Source of the DNA: Pseudomonadota bacterium
GTDB lineage: Bacteria; Pseudomonadota; Gammaproteobacteria; Xanthomonadales; Xanthomonadaceae
Direction of reading: 5' to 3'
Length of the DNA: 61,214 bases
Assembly (NCBI GenBank): GCA_963205495.1
Contig: CAUJIN010000051.1
Location: 1-61,214 of the forward strand
The stretch's first letter is position 1, and each line of letters starts with the position of its first letter. Position numbers and translations under genes: made by a program. This document shows positions 23,001-26,761 of the stretch, one piece after another. Under the pieces are notes generated by a model that did no database searches, had not been told where the DNA came from, and saw nothing but the letters and a program-made list of their open reading frames with translations.

Positions 23001-23649
23001 AGCGCGCCCCGTACATGATTGACGCATCCGTGTCGGCCAACAGGCTCCAGTGGGCACCATCCCTGCCCAGCAGCGCCGCGCTGCTGCTCCCGTCGCTGTC
23101 GCTGAAGTGGACTTGCACGCCCCATCGGTGCATGACCTCATGCGCCAGCGTATTCAGGGGTGAGGCAAACCCGGCCCCTCGAGAGTTGAAATCGTAACGC
23201 GCCAGGGCCGCCATATCGATGTATCCCTGAAGCCGGCCAGCGCTCCCCATCAGGCGACTATGGTCGAAGATCTGGTCGCCGACGCCCTGGACATCGTTGC
23301 GGATCGGGTTGTAAAACGCCAGTGCCTCGCCGGTATTGAACTCGAACGTTGTAAAGACAACGAGAAAGTCGTATTCGTCGGCATGGTGCTGATAGAACTT
23401 CTTGGAGACCTCCATCCGGGCCTCGCTCGTTCCGCGATCATAAGCAGCCCCGTACTCTATGACCGCCACGTTCCCGACGCCCTCGAACCCCGCCACACCC
23501 TTGGCCTGCGCCGGCAACGCCGAAATCGCTCCGACATCCATCGGCTCGACACAATCGCGCAGCCCATGCCCGCTCGTGGCATTCGCCGATGCAACGACGG
23601 ACACTGCCAGTCCGATCGCGAGACCGGCCACTCTTTGCGAGAAGCGCAT
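5005..23649 (-). CDS. Giant (6214-aa) exported multidomain surface protein
   Basis: One uninterrupted frame of 6214 codons, with GGAG 6 nt before the ATG. Order of parts as read by eye: signal peptide (1 to ~25); protease-like domain with HEVMH at 170-174; alpha/alpha-barrel-like repeats (~375-620, of the squalene-cyclase/prenyltransferase type, e.g. GVAWLAARQRVDGHW); five CARDB repeats (~625-1200, each ending in a D/E-x-NN pattern); SPNGDG-type FlgD/CHU_C modules near 1212, 1965 and 2865; Ig-like domains; six fibronectin III domains between ~3250 and ~4200 with a discoidin-like insert (~3880-3990); a WD/propeller-like stretch (~4290-4570); another CARDB (~4618); three ~370-residue composite modules (~5063-6178); and a C-terminal IPADD-plus-hydrophobic-plus-Arg-rich tail. 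The role is probably a cell-surface filament, adhesin or secreted polymer-binding protein. Protease activity is only suggested by HExxH. Codon use looks like its neighbours, so recent foreign origin is not evident. Confidence 0.92.
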   Translation of the reverse strand: MRFSQRVAGLAIGLAVSVVASANATSGHGLRDCVEPMDVGAISALPAQAKGVAGFEGVGNVAVIEYGAAYDRGTSEARMEVSKKFYQHHADEYDFLVVFTTFEFNTGEALAFYNPIRNDVQGVGDQIFDHSRLMGSAGRLQGYIDMAALARYDFNSRGAGFASPLNTLAHEVMHRWGVQVHFSDSDGSSSAALLGRDGAHWSLLADTDASIMYGARWEETAPGQFRISEARARLSPWDLYLAGFADASEVPPMRLVRDSSLDPTTVPVVGMETGGTLQTIPIQWVIDAEGERVPNADRAQRRFNAALVLLTRPGETVDPTVFVQLERFRHAFESYFQSITAGRASMSIGRLGSVTQAPIAAPVPLIGSPIQPAADPLSAGVAWLAARQRVDGHWEDRPGTSVRDTAMALAALAQVAPDHPAIGAGRAWLGQRNPRHADDAAWRLFENTMVPLPEDLALLEPGRANGVGMLPGWQSAVLDTALAVRASLDRGLFDAATRDGLLGFLALVQSAEGGFGYTVGGVPSARVSTLAARALLRASSPDHQAAGGRARTWLLERLGAGVGTPIGDSAELLRHAGILELPFELRANLLAGLLARQGADGDWGGSVYATSASLLGLALQTQPNYALSELGANPAEPVLGEPVVLRVRVRNNGGQSVPASAVQWFRNSRPGAGGTPVGAPYPIPSLLPGETLVATVTVEAADIAGVTTLVAAIDVDNAVVEASEDDNYAELGITVRPAYAGVDAALYAPDVSVSAPQVTHLGQGVTVAGVVRNLGNQAIASLPLSLYRRHGEERVELQGTTVAVVASGMTPFSLSFQIAELAPHQLELIADPHDAIVEFSETNNTLTLDIPYGDGVDLEIRPQDIVVTPEHPVHGDDLRIRVGIRNNGAADSPAADVVLEREVAGQWARLQRISLVVPAGSTSQREFLWRPDRSGEHRLRLVADPDDAIVELDATNNAAEWTVQVGSGNEPNLVVELGSIQFDPAPPREGRPLSVLATIRNLGQGNAEAFNVALYLGDPRAGGVRLAATRFEDGLAGGGSAAVQLDVPDYPAWGDATLFVLADSEAEVAERNEDDNIGLRETIARRLGDLAVEAGGIRLEPSAPVYGTQVRATVEVANIGEQATEAVQASLFEHGPPGSAEVLPTRAVPRLEPGATFELEWTWTFGQVSEVSLLTVLVDPENLEREHRETNNEATISLSTQSGSAFTSELHFSPNGDGVRDRTTAWFVLAPSDVETVLIRDLRGYTVADLGSALVRLEDRVAATWDGRTDEGTVAPDGSYAILARMADGRESERVYVELDTNRPTALDSVHTDRGVTRVLPESENPWQRTPEGSAGDEYVFAVGSSYNTIQSRKRGVFRSHLLMGGVESVVSVPWLDRYAQANNLQRADIWQLEFSPHAGNLWMVLQETPRGSGATRWSLWSQSPLETNTLYRVLEFPASVGWAPKILGAFDDERALIAEYYDYGERWIVDMTTGALTLLARGSDYEYVQEVYPEGVLLRDGGLPTTFVHSDAAQTQVDLDLAVPNGACFSRTQLQPGVPRLLHHVVVPNREYVDILDLRTGNAQRVIDVDLGDSSCIPFMPGQETRDRSGSADNEADARRAKAAAPAGGGYGMAYVVKLRPFWMESLGQLWIQDYSAGLLRRFAATGQALSQSPIPAVELHGEYDELDDYVSPERISAELLSPDWYLCGSTINPSWDDLAEKGKFERTSYDPIAKAFHLTHGEVVSAWDGYSDWGRYCEGAVGFWRLPASGSVQFQAGLTHWPLVDPADQERYPMVQLVGDAETVVLPEAWPQFIHRNGTLLREDGRIQRVDGGLTRPWAHAAGLLDAWPSESRLALDTSGDRRRFDAAFSTLDRMSAVLRANSDGRAIRLSGLATDRNFERFSIDYAYINAPDDWLALVPATREEVVFDDFMTWAPAAAGAYLFRLTVTDSAGNRTSRYASGEVYIGSPIVRLVQNHRSISPNGDGVQDFLQLDFEVVRATEQRFRVVDEAARIVYEQDRAYGANELGPQTWIWDGRDNDGAPVPEGRYRVELSSGFAVPVLLDITPPSITGELEDTYPPVAGVFWACAEDHYGNSRSIAPTLKSQRQFLGSSVWADYGNGRTGCFGSKNRWFPLVSRLEHRYRIVAVDSAGNEAIHEFPAPSPLFSLSGAEFPGYEGSYWQSPPFQSAYATGIPEHYHFSPPHSSGRRTLVAPRSDVPVFLAADPGSADGEVLVDLAVLPPSNDEDEEEEGRGGEDELDWRTIHHFTPAQSEGPLYRTSVDLTQYHNQKIAMRLRRHSGSGVTESNAFVFDVGGVGEGCVDPLLRSFSVFANLVTPHQDPHIQLLDGSNQILRPKDTDGRDYPVVYGFEIPEGIQLPAYAIFRLVDGAEREWSSQIDLAFCEKGDDPLPKLDLKVGVLAVEACDATPAGLMRLSSDIVSRGPDLQFALLLDDPRFGPVTLAEGMGRDFPETGVVVPTRDLPEGEVAVRLRYANAAGNEAETLALFPVDHSPPYAQILRPGPGDRVCTNPTGGSISLRMDVATGSKLQWLVEAASGDGLPLLYENVCGSGDGCDREAWDGRYIAPEKYSMSEEVATDSLLKIMDPGFRDENFGMVPPDGPVSLRLRSIDWSGAQACSTVQVRVDAGAQLFERRTPTPVFGPAPLTRVMLSSHPAAQHTSAQWFLGTKEPLRVTGEIYRTEGRERSYGIVGSPLTRFFDEPAVIGNFAPAWSAVGGGLEDGTYGVVFRGEDDCGHVRTLRYLMTIDSVSPELDLVSPAAGAQLRVGVVEFIASIRDAYPDDYELAVGPGASGPWETLFSGSGRVQDPTVLYQWPTYGATGQFFVKVGARDAAGNRSETIRPFVLLERPVVIDAARTVPTLFSPNADGVLDASEVEVTLRRPALLDISVSGAGPGGTRVLTAGVSAVPGVFRVPWDGALPDGIARDGDYRVLIKAKDAELAGVEDELELTVAVDATYPAISAIQPEGAFAKCDAAATFEVADAHLVDYDAVLLGLQGNLAASAHGQQEGAVEVASFDFLPEGPYRLEIHALDAAGNRSLETRDFTLDCTPPEVALIDPEESALVIGGTGREVEVVGSATDENFGSWRLEAIRASDPASPMLLAEGTEAAVGALLHAWKTAVPDGDYRLRLTAVDRAGNEAVAEVAVTVDGTPPEAKIQSPPDGALVSRIVLEGIATDAHFSRYRIDVATPVNAAAGAWSTAFVGEAPVQDGRLAEFELAVQGAMRIRLVVTDAVGLESSDEIGLTLDTIPPPNPVGLVASVEASYNVRLNWQGGEAPDLAGYHVYRDGARLTGAPLPTRMMLDVDVPEGTWKYFVTAVDEAGNESAPSNIATARIDRTPPEVEIARPGNGERIRGLVEVVGTAYSEDDFDWFELLLVDSDTGAIDQLHRGGAPVRNGLLHRWDTRAFPEDAVLRLRLVGADRSGNTAHDEVEVVVDNLPPAAPTGLVATLRSPDVQVDWNPNTEPDLLGYLLYRNGSLVDFSGSLPADLRPYSIPENAYLDQRPPDGELVYRVYAIDLAGNISLPSDPASVVRDENPPHVEIVRPQEGLVFDAAIEVAADSPERDIAEVRFAWRALGDSAWNPLGSPLTERPWRTTFDPEGLEYGPYELTAVATDEGGLVDPQPQVVQVEYADLTPPAPPTGLVARADGDEVTAQWDANTEDDLSGYLVERLEPDGTWTALNADPIADLALVDPDREVGAYVYRVFAQDTYGNVSEPSEESTAHVFVPQIRPAPYTPTSEGQTALKGTGGSRGGEAQLRIESPGGVRELEPGAVGAFAPFTFEGLALDPGPNEIALRVLDAEGNRSLPAVTWLTRGLVPEPPAQLDGSVAGGAVALTWSPSASADVAGYRVYRDGLALQDDVALSQDVIATSLGDPVPEVTDDDPSTTWDLQADVLDDRLDGRLELEWAVPALVGVVRIQWRDDQSSARDFDLEGWFDGRWNRIASVRNGAGSLSLIRLSDAYPTDRLRLRLLRTQSYGGEVALAEISLCERAFAAGESAADAPPQGRHEYAVAALSTLGFEGARSAAWIAEIGDAQAPDPVVLSGTLENGDGVLEWTESTAADLSHYELVRGDATVAQVEAGQPRAFRDASLPNGTHRYVVYAVDQVGNRSDPSNAVELVFSREGPGKPTILRASPRPEQPALEVEWVAGAGPVPVSYRLFYSHEEAGTSDSYRQLAEVPVTTFVHTGLTFGERIYYRVQAVDGRGNLSELSDPVSGLVADISTPSAPRLTWPTVPGRPVTLSTRAYDVCGIAEPGTTVRISINGAEAASGVPVTPSDGVRTVNNAYGHVYDWALTPDGRSLLASNYGLGQVYSVDTGEVTQSGAMFHGQYLSVDRAGAKLYSHTDGSIMSWSFDGRWTPNELWPDFWSVTAFAVAPGEATILAKGYLGWAEELWLKRRDSGEILQVGDDGYSIGDFLFTPDGQKAWIARSDSLQLLDVATGTASSVIEDVELGRNIDVSGSGEVLYVAADGVQATVEVRARTPDGVDRLIAQRMEPVHDVAWSPDAQSVALLLEDRVEIVGAADGGLEGVIRHPDFYFGGYDRMRWAGSWHLLVYSPDSWERAYLIDPAGRFCARNLEAAEGLNVVDAVAERPSGVRSQRSLPIELNVDRSAGLPDLRILSEDIRFVPAAGEPGQSYGAIVTVRSRFPEGTSHQGVAGRATLIAPDGSYRGLPEFAQLGNFDDSTPLRAFSLALGTLDQAGDYLLQIELDPSDAVAESDETNNVAMARLHLASAGSARLQLSADTPTLAPGAAFGGYVTVTGSTGFSGQVRLDVLDQEGAPVFTVLQEAAGPLQFAVPWSRRWEWLPESDLFADTYLLQAKLFDAAGTLIDTRSLSLQIQALSDLRLHLQPATATGIVGDLIPVQFGLDYLAGNQVLADGTLHLLAIDAIGAETSLWQGATGVLMPGYTLRRSVSWNTAAVAPGAARLRLRFHSVKLERAVEREVVLVPVPPVARLAGTLALVPGSRMVLGERTPRLDYRVQSVGELAIPGVHARVVLREEGGDDVLLSGQVQGALAPGQTLQGELALDPLPQRPQAYFAVLEAHMGDGAWQVLAQLGFAAVDAVAPRITVLSPDPAVPHRSPALLAADIVDEHSRVASAAYRIDGSAWRPLGVQGNRYEAVMDGLADGEHEAVIRAEDTWGNERIGEPFRFVADSTPPLIIIEGVSDGQVSSQPLFPRVSVIDAHPDRLSVWLDGVPFTSGDEVSSDGVHTLTAIAVDAAGNRSDAELTFTLDTGLLPVEIIDPPDGTSVFDASIPVRVETEPHATVILRVGGGQSSRDADADGIAFFGAVPLVPGSNLVSAIARDAAGNLSAPDEITVYRLNLVGELNGSVLPAVSEVARGTDLEAMVTIANETALDYDALPLRVRALGASGTLDTHAVDVAIASGASVSYPIAFPTDGWALGGVTLELAALLEGDWQVLGTGTVTLVDRDRPSLTPLAPEDGSLSRNPVQLRALAEDDEAVAGVFARIDAGAWMSLAGIAGNQWLGEASPADGPHQVVFRAADGSGNETISAPIGFTVDTTPPQIVITGVADGGLYGSAVQIQVSVLDANPGTLTVTLNGAPYANGTPVDATGTYVLHAEAQDAVGLVSKRTLGFELDLDAPFIHIDTPVDGVILLTPTTAVGGSTRPHASVTVSGETSTHSVTADADGHYGVDAVELVDGPNVLRAVAVDRLGRTSPEAAVTVYRSDGSLGLEGQLSATPALLPADATLDLAYRVDERLGLERVGVPLRLRVLRAGGAAGVFERITVEGIPASGHVAGIAEASALGWSLGSYAAELSVELEGSWHALATAGFEIVDVLPPQVAFVAPAIDSYHATSVAVAVAASDVHSAVASVEVRVGTGAWVALAPSQPDQPWTGVLASPGDGPAILQARARDTAGNVSPAVERAVVFDATPPVITIAGVTDGELRNTPATPSVSVEDASPVDLTVTMNGAPWVSGTTVSADGVYLLHASALDAAGNTAEASVQFEIDATPPAVVLISPEDGAVLRGPTVDVTGATEPHATVELIAGGTGYGAQADAGGAFVVPRVALALGDNEIAARATDAAGNTGDYVRITVERRGKTMLRGDLEAPSSHDRSQPLPVSVRLHNETDEPIERLPVRVTARLSDGREVDLDLRQVDILPRSDSAYELGVPTHAWPPGNALLQLLANSDPDRPDAQVLLATAQVTITGGAQSQVRLIPADDARWMVLIALLLAVSAMRSVGRRERCS
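5115..8460 (-). repeat. Three tandem ~370-aa composite Ig modules in the giant gene
   Basis: The protein segment at residues ~5063-6178 repeats a four-part unit three times with a period of about 367-370 residues. Part A carries an RIDxGAW-like or VRVGTGAW motif and ends in D-x-TPP. Part B carries I-x-GV-x-DG and an LNG/MNGAP motif. Part C carries PHA-x-V and a DADG/DAGG motif and ends in TVYR or TVER. Part D carries LPLRVR/VPLRLR/LPVRV and an EG-x-W stretch. The units are clearly diverged, so this is old duplication rather than recent slippage. Boundaries are approximate. Confidence 0.75.
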
Positions 23650-23659
23650 TTTCTACTCC
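23650..23659 (-). promoter_or_regulatory. Ribosome binding site of the giant gene
   Basis: GGAG (23659-23656) followed by a 6-nt spacer and ATG at 23649. The site overlaps the end of the preceding small gene, which ties translation of the two genes together. Confidence 0.7.
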
Positions 23660-24081
23660 AAATCACCGGACGGTGACGGGCGATCTTCGTTACGAAACAG
23701 CGTTTGGGCGGGCTCTCGATGGAGTTCGCTTCCAGAAGCATCAGACGGCAGGGAGTCCCCCACCCGCAAAACGAACCGGTGAGACAACCCGTTTTCTGAT
23801 GAAGCTGTGCTTATGAGCGCCCCGGACTCGGTGATGTGCATCAAGCGAAACGCTGACCGACCTACACCGCCCCCAGCGGTCACGACGTGCAGATCACCAT
23901 CCATCGAGAAGACGGCCGACTGTCGCACAGCATCGGTAGCAACGACCCGGATCTGCGCAGGGGCCTCGCGGGCCAATGCGAGGGACATCAGTGCAAGGAT
24001 TGTTGCACCGCCCATCCTTGAATCCAGGAGCCGCTTACGCACGCCCCTGGGCACGCGCATATTTGTACGGACATATTGCAT
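23653..24081 (-). CDS. Small exported protein, first gene of the giant operon
   Basis: 142 residues. I chose the ATG at 24081 because GGAAG lies just upstream; longer in-frame starts lack a good site. The N-terminus is basic (RVPRGVRKRLL), then hydrophobic (GGATILALMSLALA), then APA, a likely signal peptide. The mature part (IRVVATDAVRQSAVFSMDGD, then HRFVLRVGDSLP) is short and beta-rich, loosely like the HR/PilP-type domains of GspC and PilP that sit in the periplasm, but the match is weak and I do not assign a function. Its TAG stop is three nucleotides before the giant gene's ATG, and the giant gene's GGAG ribosome site lies within its last codons. The two are therefore almost certainly cotranscribed. 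It could be a chaperone or secretion accessory of the giant protein (inference). Confidence 0.7.
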   Translation of the reverse strand: MQYVRTNMRVPRGVRKRLLDSRMGGATILALMSLALAREAPAQIRVVATDAVRQSAVFSMDGDLHVVTAGGGVGRSAFRLMHITESGALISTASSENGLSHRFVLRVGDSLPSDASGSELHREPAQTLFRNEDRPSPSGDLE

Positions 24082-24155
24082 AGGGCTTCCTTTGGGTCGC
24101 ATCCAAACATGCCGGCGTGATTCGCCCACCTGATCGCCTGCGCGGCACGTAGGCT

Positions 24156-24161
24156 ATTTTA
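24156..24161 (-). promoter_or_regulatory. Possible -10 element for the three-gene operon
   Basis: TAAAAT on the minus strand, about 75 nt before the first gene's ATG (24081). No convincing -35 is visible at 16-18 nt, so an activator or alternative sigma factor may be needed, or the call is wrong. Confidence 0.3.
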
Positions 24162-24281
24162 GGTTGGTGATAGCAGCAAGAGGCGGCCCACTCAAGCTTC
24201 GCAGTGAGGTAACTCGCTCTTCGGCTGACTGGCCATGGCGCTCGGATTTTCCGGCGACAGAAGTGCGGTTTTCTCACGCTG

Positions 24282-24304
24282 TTTCCCGGAACGGCGCCGG
24301 GAAA
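24282..24304. other. Hairpin, 8-bp stem
   Basis: TTTCCCGG / CCGGGAAA with the 7-nt loop AACGGCG. No U-tract follows on either strand, so it is not a standard terminator. It lies 200 bp upstream of the giant operon. Confidence 0.5.
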
Positions 24305-24352
24305 AGCCTCTCTCAGTTTGCTCATCGCCCCTCCGTAAGCGCCTCACTGGGA

Positions 24353-24381
24353 GCGCGCGTCCGGAGCTTCCGGACGCGCGC
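24353..24381. other. Hairpin, perfect 13-bp stem
   Basis: GCGCGCGTCCGGA / TCCGGACGCGCGC around the 3-nt loop GCT. It is the strongest palindrome in the intergenic stretch. With no U-tract it may be an operator, a cruciform or a REP-like element rather than a terminator. Confidence 0.6.
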
Positions 24382-24524
24382 CGATCCACAAAGCACCCTC
24401 CCTGGTCAGGGAACTCCTCCCAATGTGTTTTGCCGACCCTCACATCCGAGGAGTATCTGTGAGTGGTGGAAGCGGACCGGTCTGTCCGCCGAAGGCATGG
24501 CGGGAGCATTCCAGTCACGCCCTG

Positions 24525-24703
24525 TCCCAGTCCGCTGACGGGGGCCGCCACATCGCGGTTCACCGTGGCGCCGTCGCCCAGGCGACCGCCGGCATTGGCA
24601 CCCCCAGCACTACACCCCGCCATCGCGAATCAGGACGCAGGCGTGGTCGTCGCCAACGCTCAGCGCGGTGGCCGCATCGGGTAGGCCACGCATCGCGACC
24701 GGC
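24525..24703 (-). pseudogene. Decayed RCC1-repeat fragment
   Basis: The minus strand encodes PVAMRGLPDAATALSVGDDH then ACVLIRDGGV, a TAG stop, CWG and, after a one-base shift, GANAGGRLGDGATVNRDVA. This is the RCC1 beta-propeller repeat pattern (A-G-x-x-H-x-C-x-L ... G-x-V-x-CWG-x-N-x-x-G-x-LGDG-T). The stop at 24612-24610 stands where a Trp codon (TGG) is expected. The G5 run (24605-24601 on the minus strand) needs to be G4 to restore the frame. Two independent lesions in ~60 bp, with no intact flanking repeats, indicate a remnant. RCC1-repeat proteins are common secreted proteins in this order (recollection). Confidence 0.65.
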
Positions 24704-24830
24704 GCGGTACGCCTGCGGCTGGCCGATCACACGACCCTGGCAAGCCAGTGACCCATGGGGAGGCTCAAAAAAATCCGTCGGCGCCTACTCCCTTGGCCAC
24801 GCCTGTCTGTTTGCCGCTGCGCAAATGCGC

Positions 24831-24836
24831 TAGCGT
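24831..24836 (+). promoter_or_regulatory. Possible -10 element for a leaderless patatin transcript
   Basis: TAGCGT is followed by 7 nt and then the ATG at 24844. No Shine-Dalgarno sequence precedes this start, so the transcript may begin at or next to the start codon. Confidence 0.35.
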
Positions 24837-24843
24837 TCGCGGC

Positions 24844-26628
24844 ATGCTGCGCCGAGCTCCGCCACCGCCGCCAACCGACAGCCCGCAGGCGCGCCTGCGC
24901 TGCTTTCTCGCCGGCCTGTCGCTGTTTTCCGATCTGCCCGAGGCCACGCTCGATGAGCTGGCCGCGCGGGCCGAAAGCATCGCGCTGGCAGGCGGCATGA
25001 CCCTGCTCGAACAGGGCACGGCGTCCGACGCCTTCCTGGTGCTGCGCTGGGGACGATTGGCGGCGTGGCGCACGGGCGATGGCGGCCAAATCCGACGTCT
25101 CGGGCAGATCAGCCCGGGCGAGTGCGTCGGCGAGGTCGGGCTGATCCTCGACCAGCCGCGCACCGCCACCGTGTTCGCGCTGCGCGACAGCGAGCTGGTG
25201 CGCTGGTCGCGCAGCGAATTCGAGCAGCTCATCGCGCACCATCCCGCCGCCATGCTGCGGCTCACGCGCGAGGCATTGAAGCGCTATGCCGCCACGGCCC
25301 ATCGCCCGGCCGAGGTGCGCTGCATCGCCGTGCTTCCCGGCACGCCGGGCGTGGATGCCGTCGCGTTCGCCCGCCGCCTGGCGCGCGCCCTGCCCTGGCT
25401 GGGCAAGGTGCGCGTGGTGGAGGCAGACGAAGCCCGCAGCCGCGGCGCAGGATGGTTCTCGCGGCTGGAGCAGGAGGCGCGCGGGCTGATCTACGTCGGC
25501 GACCGCGACCCCGCCTGGCGCGACCGCTGCGTGCGCCAGAGCGATGCGGTGCTGGTGCTGGCCGACACCGACGACAAGCCGTCCCACGCGCTGCCCCTGC
25601 CGCAGGCCCGCTCGCCGCACCTGCCGCTGCATCTGGTGCTGCTGCGGCGCGAGGCGCCGATGCCGGGCAGCACGCGCGCCTGGCTGGACGCCTTCCCGGA
25701 CCGGGCCATGCACCACCACGTCATCGACGAGGAGGACCTGGCGCGCTGCGCCAGGCTGCTCGGTGGACAGGCGACCGGGCTGGTGCTCTCCGGCGGCGGC
25801 GCGCGCGGGTTCGCCCACATCGGCGCGGTGCGCGCGCTGCGCGAACGCGGCATCCGGTTCGACTACATCGGCGGCTGCAGCGCCGGGGCGGTGGTCGGCG
25901 CGGGCTTCGCCGCAGGCTGGGACGAAGCCCAACTGGCGCGAGGAATGCGCAGCGCCTTCGTGGACCACGACCCTCTTTCCGATCGCACCCTGCCGCTGGT
26001 GGCGATGTCCAGCGGCCGCCGGGTATCCCGCGCCCTGCGCGCGCTGTTCGGCGAGCGCCGCATCGAAGACCTGCGCATCCCGTTCTTCTGCGTTTCCACG
26101 GACCTCACCGAAGGCAGTCTGCATGTCCACGAACGCGATCTCCTGTGGACCGCGCTGCGCGCCAGCAGCGCCCTGCCCGGCCTTGTGCCCCCGGTATTCC
26201 ATCGCGGCCGCGTCCTGGTGGACGGGGGCGTGATCGACAACCTCCCGGTGGACCAGATGCAGCGGCGGATCAGCGGCCGGATCGTGGCCGTGGACGTGGG
26301 CGGCAGCTACCGCCTGGAAACCACGCTGGAGGAAACCGCCCTGCCTTCGTCCTGGCTGGAATTCCTGCGGCAGTGGCGGCAGAAGAAATACCCGAGCATC
26401 GGCCGCATCCTGTGGCGCGCCGCGATGGTCAACTCCGAAGCCAACGCCAGCCGCCAGCGCAGGCTTTCGAGTCTGCTGCTGCGGCCGCCGCTGGCAGGAG
26501 TCGACCTGCTGGACTGGAAGAAATTCGGCGAGGTCGTGGAATTGGGCTATCGCGACACGCTCCGCCATCTGCAAACCCTGCCGCAGGGCAGGCCGTCGCT
26601 TCCCGCAGAGCAGATAAACGAACCCTGA
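24844..26628 (+). CDS. Patatin-like phospholipase/esterase with cyclic-nucleotide-binding domain (NTE family)
   Basis: 594 residues. A cNMP-binding-like domain occupies ~20-140 (SLFSDLPEATLDELA, then GECVGEVGLILDQPRTATV). A linker domain follows, then a patatin domain from ~311: oxyanion loop GGGARGF at 317-323, nucleophile motif GCSAG with Ser346, and the dyad Asp460 in VDGG. This is the architecture of the bacterial neuropathy-target-esterase/RssA-like lipases, which hydrolyse (lyso)phospholipids at the membrane. Usual activity residues are all present, so an active serine hydrolase is expected; whether it binds a nucleotide is not shown. A longer in-frame start at 24748 exists but lacks similarity to the family. 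The next gene, a kinase, follows after 133 bp on the same strand with its own promoter. Confidence 0.92.
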   Translation: MLRRAPPPPPTDSPQARLRCFLAGLSLFSDLPEATLDELAARAESIALAGGMTLLEQGTASDAFLVLRWGRLAAWRTGDGGQIRRLGQISPGECVGEVGLILDQPRTATVFALRDSELVRWSRSEFEQLIAHHPAAMLRLTREALKRYAATAHRPAEVRCIAVLPGTPGVDAVAFARRLARALPWLGKVRVVEADEARSRGAGWFSRLEQEARGLIYVGDRDPAWRDRCVRQSDAVLVLADTDDKPSHALPLPQARSPHLPLHLVLLRREAPMPGSTRAWLDAFPDRAMHHHVIDEEDLARCARLLGGQATGLVLSGGGARGFAHIGAVRALRERGIRFDYIGGCSAGAVVGAGFAAGWDEAQLARGMRSAFVDHDPLSDRTLPLVAMSSGRRVSRALRALFGERRIEDLRIPFFCVSTDLTEGSLHVHERDLLWTALRASSALPGLVPPVFHRGRVLVDGGVIDNLPVDQMQRRISGRIVAVDVGGSYRLETTLEETALPSSWLEFLRQWRQKKYPSIGRILWRAAMVNSEANASRQRRLSSLLLRPPLAGVDLLDWKKFGEVVELGYRDTLRHLQTLPQGRPSLPAEQINEP

Positions 26629-26713
26629 ACCCCTGCGCGCCGAATGGCAGAATCCGGCGCGCTCGACCGTATCCCCTGCAAGCGCCCACGCAGGCCGCCC
26701 CTCCCGGGGCGAG

Positions 26714-26722
26714 TGCTAGGAT
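26714..26722 (+). promoter_or_regulatory. Extended -10 promoter for the Ser/Thr kinase
   Basis: TGC-TAGGAT gives an extended -10 element 39 nt before the kinase ATG. A GAGG ribosome site sits about 8 nt before the start. No clear -35 is visible. Confidence 0.4.
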
Positions 26723-26761
26723 GGGCGTGCGGCGCAAGCATTCCTGACGGTCGAGGCGACG

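Larger units (their letters stand above)
24082..24843. other. 760-bp intergenic region upstream of the giant operon
   Basis: No intact gene is convincing here. It holds a possible -10 element for the operon (24156-24161), two strong hairpins (24282-24304 and 24353-24381) and the decayed RCC1 fragment (24525-24703). Open frames in the stretch have no ribosome site and no recognisable protein family apart from the RCC1 remnant. Confidence 0.7.

Noticed and set aside
5115..23649. CRISPR or DNA-level repeat array in the giant gene
   Set aside because: Repeats are only at protein level and strongly diverged; no spaced identical DNA repeats are seen.
24192..24623. A 143-codon minus-strand frame starting MAGCSAGGANAGG
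   Set aside because: Its start is the shifted half of the RCC1 remnant; the apparent lipobox is a frame artefact, and the rest has no family pattern.
24727..26574. A 615-codon minus-strand frame opposite the patatin gene
   Set aside because: His/Ala/Gln-rich shadow; all catalytic motifs of the patatin are on the plus strand.
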